Assembly: GCA_947624255.1 (NCBI GenBank)
Contig: CANQJO010000009.1
Span: 1 to 64,000 of the forward strand
Length of the DNA: 64,000 nt
Direction: 5' to 3'
From: an uncultured Ruminococcus sp.
Lineage (GTDB): Bacteria; Bacillota; Clostridia; Oscillospirales; Ruminococcaceae
Shown here: piece by piece, positions 61,258-64,000 of the stretch
How the letters are laid out: each line of letters begins with the position of its first letter
Position numbering within the stretch: the stretch's first letter is position 1
The notes under the pieces: generated by a model
What the model was told of the DNA's origin: nothing
The model's database searches: none
Seen by the model: the letters and a program-made list of their open reading frames with translations, nothing else
Position numbers and translations under genes: made by a program

Positions 61258-62016
61258 ATGTTCAAAGAATACTATGAAAAACTCCTGCAGCAGTTGTCCC
61301 TTGATTTCAACTGTACTCCAGCAGACCTTCAGGCGAAGGAGAATATCATCACAGTCTCGAAACTGAATGAGGGCAGAAGGAACTACAGCCCTGATAAGCC
61401 GTTTTTACAAATGGTGACGCTTGGCAGAAACACTGTCATTATGGCGGACGAATGCCTGCACGAGTTCCTGCATGGTTGGAGCAAAGATGCAGAGGGGCAC
61501 CGCCTCTTTGAATTTGGGAAACTCACTGCACTGAATGAAGAACTGAAGCGGTACGGTTATCAGATGGCTCCGACACATCATATGTTCCTGCCTTGCCGCA
61601 ACGTCGAGGCAGAAGAACGCTATCAGGTGAAGTGGCTTTATGATGGCGAGATCAGCCCGTTCTACGGCAATCCGCAGTTTTCGAACGCAATCGCTTTTCC
61701 GATACCTTGTCCTGTGCGGCCTGACAGAATTGTTGCTATTGCGGTCGATGGGGATACCATTATGGGTATGGCAGGTTGTTCGGAGGATGCACCGCATTGG
61801 CAGCAGATTGGAATCGATACGCTTCCGGAATACCGTTCAAGAGGAATTGGTTCATATCTTGTAACGCTGCTAAAGAACAAAATCATCGAAATGGGTGACA
61901 TTCCCTTCTATGGCACTGCAGCTGCAAATATTCAGTCGCAAAATATCGCCCTCAACAGTGGATTTAGACCTGCTTGGGTGGAAACCGAAGCGATGAAGAT
62001 CGAAGAAAGCAATTGA
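61258..62016 (+). CDS. GNAT acetyltransferase cargo protein
   Basis: 252 residues. The C-terminal GNAT fold has acetyl-CoA loop PEYRSRGIGSYLVTLL near residue 193 and a NIALNSGFRPAW end. The N-terminal 110 residues are unrecognised and contain DECLHEFLHGW. It has its own promoter and a terminator after it. Substrate unknown; it could modify a host or phage factor. The ATG at 61258 has GAGG ten bases upstream. Confidence 0.82.
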   Translation: MFKEYYEKLLQQLSLDFNCTPADLQAKENIITVSKLNEGRRNYSPDKPFLQMVTLGRNTVIMADECLHEFLHGWSKDAEGHRLFEFGKLTALNEELKRYGYQMAPTHHMFLPCRNVEAEERYQVKWLYDGEISPFYGNPQFSNAIAFPIPCPVRPDRIVAIAVDGDTIMGMAGCSEDAPHWQQIGIDTLPEYRSRGIGSYLVTLLKNKIIEMGDIPFYGTAAANIQSQNIALNSGFRPAWVETEAMKIEESN

Positions 62017-62051
62017 CAAATTCCTATTTTCACAACTGAATACCGTCACCA

Positions 62052-62085
62052 ACCGCCCGTGGTTCACTCCACAGGCGGTCTTTTT
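62052..62085 (+). terminator. Terminator after the GNAT cargo gene
   Basis: An 11-bp stem (ACCGCCCGTGG / CCACAGGCGGT, one mismatch) with TTCACT loop and CTTTTT. It separates the cargo from the lysis genes. Confidence 0.8.
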
Positions 62086-62115
62086 ATGCCCAAAATCAAG
62101 AAAGGACTGATGAAA

Positions 62116-62574
62116 ATGAAAGAAACCATCTGCACAGTCGCCGGACTGGTCGGCGGCTTCATCGCCACACTGCTTGGCGGCTGGGATTCGGCATTGTCCA
62201 CGCTTGTGATTTTCATGGGCGTGGATTTTGTCACAGGCGTGGTGACCGCTGCCATGGGCAAATCCAAGCACAGCGACAGCGGCACGCTCAACAGCAAAGC
62301 TGGTTGGGTGGGACTTGCAAAGAAGTTCTGCATTCTGCTCATGGTCGTGGTCGGTGTGAGGATCGATATTCTCCTAGGCACGAATTATATCCGTGATACA
62401 GTCTGCATCAGCTTTTGCCTGAACGAACTGCTCTCCATCGTGGAGAATACAAGTTTAATGGGAATCCCGTATCCGCCCGCAATGAAGAAAGCAATTGATG
62501 TTCTGCAAACGAAGGTTGGCAGGGCTGAAGAGAAAATTGAGGAGGTTGATAATAATGGCAATTCTGAAACCTGA
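62116..62574 (+). CDS. Phage holin family protein
   Basis: About 152 residues. Three hydrophobic segments: VAGLVGGFIATLLGGW, TLVIFMGVDFVTGVVTAAMG and FCILLMVVVGVRIDILLG, then a charged tail. This is the phage_holin_4 / toxin-secretion holin type (SKAGWVGLAKK motif). AAAGGA supports the start at 62116. It opens the membrane for the amidase. Confidence 0.85.
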   Translation: MKETICTVAGLVGGFIATLLGGWDSALSTLVIFMGVDFVTGVVTAAMGKSKHSDSGTLNSKAGWVGLAKKFCILLMVVVGVRIDILLGTNYIRDTVCISFCLNELLSIVENTSLMGIPYPPAMKKAIDVLQTKVGRAEEKIEEVDNNGNSET

Positions 62575-63517
62575 TAAGACAACGACAATCGGCGGTGTAA
62601 CCGTCAACGAGTTTCTGCTCACGAAGCACAATCCCCGAAATATCGCAATGCCCTCCGTGAAAATGGAGGGCATTATTGGTGTTACTGTGCATAATACGGA
62701 CTGGATTCGTATGGCGAATGGCACAACGCCTGCGGAACAGTACACCCGTGCAACCTACAACGGCAATATGAAGGATGTCCGTGTGCATTATTATGTGGAT
62801 CATGTCTGTGCGTGGCAGAACTTGCCCCTCGACCTATCCGGCTGGCACGCTGCGGACGGAAGCGGCAACGGCAACCGCAAGACCATCGCCATTGAGTGCA
62901 TCATGAGTTCTGCGTACAACGCCAATGACCAGAAGTCCGAGGATAATGCGGCCAAACTGGCAGCGGCTCTGCTCAAACAGTGTGGACTTGGTATCGAGTG
63001 CTTGTTTACACATACGCACTGGCTGAATATCAAGAACGGCAGAAAGGGCGATGTTGATACGCTTAATACTATGAGAAACGCTTACAAAATGTGTCCGCTG
63101 TACATTCTTCCTCACTGGTCAGCGTTCAAGGCAAAGGTGGCGTATTATCTCAATGAGGGACATATCTATCGTGTGCGCACCTCGTGGGACAACGTGAAAT
63201 CACAGACTGGTGCATTCAAGAGTTTGGATAATGCGAAGAAATCCTGTAAGGCTGGGTATTCTGTGTTTGATGAGAATGGCACGGCGGTATTTACAGCAGA
63301 AAAGGCTCATAAGAAGGGCAATAAGATTTTGCTGAAGAATGCTGTGCTGTATGCTTCTTCTACTGCAAAGTCCGGTGTGAAGAAAAACGGGACGTTCTAT
63401 CTGTATGACGGTGTGGAGGTCAATGGCAGGTATCGTATTACAACAAAGGCTGGTTATTGCGGTAAAACGCCTATCGGCAAGTATGTGACTGGTTGGGTGG
63501 ATAAGAAGGATATTTGA
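62555..63517 (+). CDS. N-acetylmuramoyl-L-alanine amidase (endolysin)
   Basis: 320 residues. An amidase_2 domain (about 30-190) with zinc ligands likely in TVHNTDW near 47, THTHWLNI near 151, and KMCP near 179. VHYYVDH and AIECIMS fit the fold. The C-terminus has two SH3-like cell-wall binding stretches (YRVRTSWDNVKSQTGAFKSL and RYRITTKAGYCGK). Start at 62555 behind AGGAGG overlaps the holin by 20 bp. It cuts peptidoglycan at lysis. Confidence 0.92.
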   Translation: MAILKPDKTTTIGGVTVNEFLLTKHNPRNIAMPSVKMEGIIGVTVHNTDWIRMANGTTPAEQYTRATYNGNMKDVRVHYYVDHVCAWQNLPLDLSGWHAADGSGNGNRKTIAIECIMSSAYNANDQKSEDNAAKLAAALLKQCGLGIECLFTHTHWLNIKNGRKGDVDTLNTMRNAYKMCPLYILPHWSAFKAKVAYYLNEGHIYRVRTSWDNVKSQTGAFKSLDNAKKSCKAGYSVFDENGTAVFTAEKAHKKGNKILLKNAVLYASSTAKSGVKKNGTFYLYDGVEVNGRYRITTKAGYCGKTPIGKYVTGWVDKKDI

Positions 63518-63533
63518 GTTTATGCCCCTCTGG

Positions 63534-63563
63534 GAGAAATTTTTCTCTCGGAGGGGCTTTTTC
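63534..63563 (+). terminator. Strong terminator at the end of the lysis genes
   Basis: GCCCCTC pairs with GAGGGGC around GGGAGAAA...TCTC inner pairing, then TTTTTC. Marks the end of the late operon. Confidence 0.88.
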
Positions 63564-63674
63564 TCGTCCAATCGTCCCTCTTTTCTGTAGTGGAATATAG
63601 AAAGCAAAAAAACTTTCAAGGGGTTCGATTTCCCCCATTTTCTTTTGACTACAGGAACAGAAGGAGGAATTGCT

Positions 63675-64000
63675 ATGACGATCAAACAAAAGCATGAAAT
63701 CGAGAAAATGAGAGCCGACGGATGCTCACTGAAAACAATCAGTGAAAACTTAAGCATCTCACTGGGAACGATCAAGTCCTATCTTTCCCGAAAGGATGCA
63801 ACACAGCATTGCGAACAGTGCGGAAAAATCATTCAGCAGAAAAACAAAAAGAAGCGGTTCTGCTCTGACCGCTGCCGTATGAACTGGTGGCGTGAGCATC
63901 GTGAGGAGTCTGATAAAACCGCATCACAGATCTGTCCGATATGTGAGCAGACATTTATCACATATCCGAGTAAACGTCAGGTCTACTGTTCCAAGCAGTG
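63675..64000 (+). CDS. HTH/zinc-finger protein, cut by the window end
   Basis: At least 108 residues; the stop is beyond the window. The N-terminus is a sigma-like HTH (KTISENLSISLGTIKSYLSR), followed by two zinc-type units, CEQCG-x12-CSDRC and CPICEQ-x12-CSKQC. AAGGAGG is seven bases upstream. Such genes often precede recombinases at the phage end; the next gene is not visible. Confidence 0.65.
   Translation, partial: MTIKQKHEIEKMRADGCSLKTISENLSISLGTIKSYLSRKDATQHCEQCGKIIQQKNKKKRFCSDRCRMNWWREHREESDKTASQICPICEQTFITYPSKRQVYCSKQ

Noticed and set aside
33989-61921. Depletion of CTGCAG in the phage as a sign of restriction pressure
   Set aside because: At least five sites are present in the phage part (33989, 35934, 51056, 61285, 61916), so there is no obvious avoidance; a proper count against expectation was not possible by eye.
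15283-63598. Short match TTCTGTAGTGG-ATAT near 15290 and 63583 as possible attachment sites
   Set aside because: Only about 14 bases with a mismatch; a similar TTCTGTAG also occurs in leader copies 2 and 4, so chance or promoter likeness is enough. No integrase is nearby to support it.

Overview
The window looks like part of a Firmicutes chromosome, most likely a gut clostridium of the Ruminococcus/Oscillospiraceae type. The evidence is strong AGGAGG ribosome sites with frequent TTG and GTG starts, LexA and ImmA/IrrE types usual for that group, and a phage gene order (DUF2800, DUF2815, family A polymerase, VapE, VRR-NUC, SNF2) common in its temperate siphophages. Species cannot be fixed from the sequence alone. 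No tRNA, rRNA, CRISPR array or integrase was recognised; the integrase, if present, probably lies beyond the right edge.

Region 1 (1-11.2 kb, all on the minus strand) is a defence-type island. Reading in the direction of transcription it holds TcmP plus a radical SAM partner, a BsuBI/PstI-type methylase and endonuclease, an AlbA_2/Schlafen-like protein, and an unrecognised gene overlapping a NYN nuclease and a helix-hairpin-helix mini-protein. Last come an AraC-type regulator and a CoiA-nuclease/UvrD-helicase fusion. Region 2 (11.2-14.3 kb) is the lysogeny switch: a LexA-like repressor with a possible SOS box at its own promoter, and a large ImmA/IrrE metallopeptidase carrying an HTH tail.

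Region 3 (14.7-25.3 kb) is the phage early/replication block: a sigma-like regulator, Cas4-like nuclease, ssDNA-binding protein, family A polymerase, primase/helicase, an iteron-rich hairpin that could be the origin, a VRR-NUC nuclease, and an SNF2 helicase broken by a 4-base insertion in its Walker A motif. Region 4 (25.3-37.3 kb) starts with a sigma-like late regulator and two tandem near-identical promoters. HNH endonuclease, TerS, and a DNA-modification set (ParB-methylase, PAPS-reductase-like PP-loop protein, C5 methylase invaded by a homing endonuclease) follow. Then come five small transcription units (32.3-37.3 kb), each led by a near-identical promoter/leader. These include an amidoligase and gamma-glutamylcyclotransferase pair.

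Region 5 (37.3-63.6 kb) is packaging, head, tail and lysis: TerL, portal, ClpP-like protease, an HK97-type capsid gene interrupted by two related group II introns, connectors, tail tube, frameshifted tail chaperone, tape measure, Dit, Gp37-like protein, LRR receptor-binding protein, collagen-like fibre, holin and amidase. Four cargo genes (HNH protein, HEAT-like protein, membrane zinc protease, GNAT acetyltransferase) are slotted between structural genes in alternating orientations. Each has its own promoter of nearly identical design. A partial HTH/zinc-finger gene ends the window.
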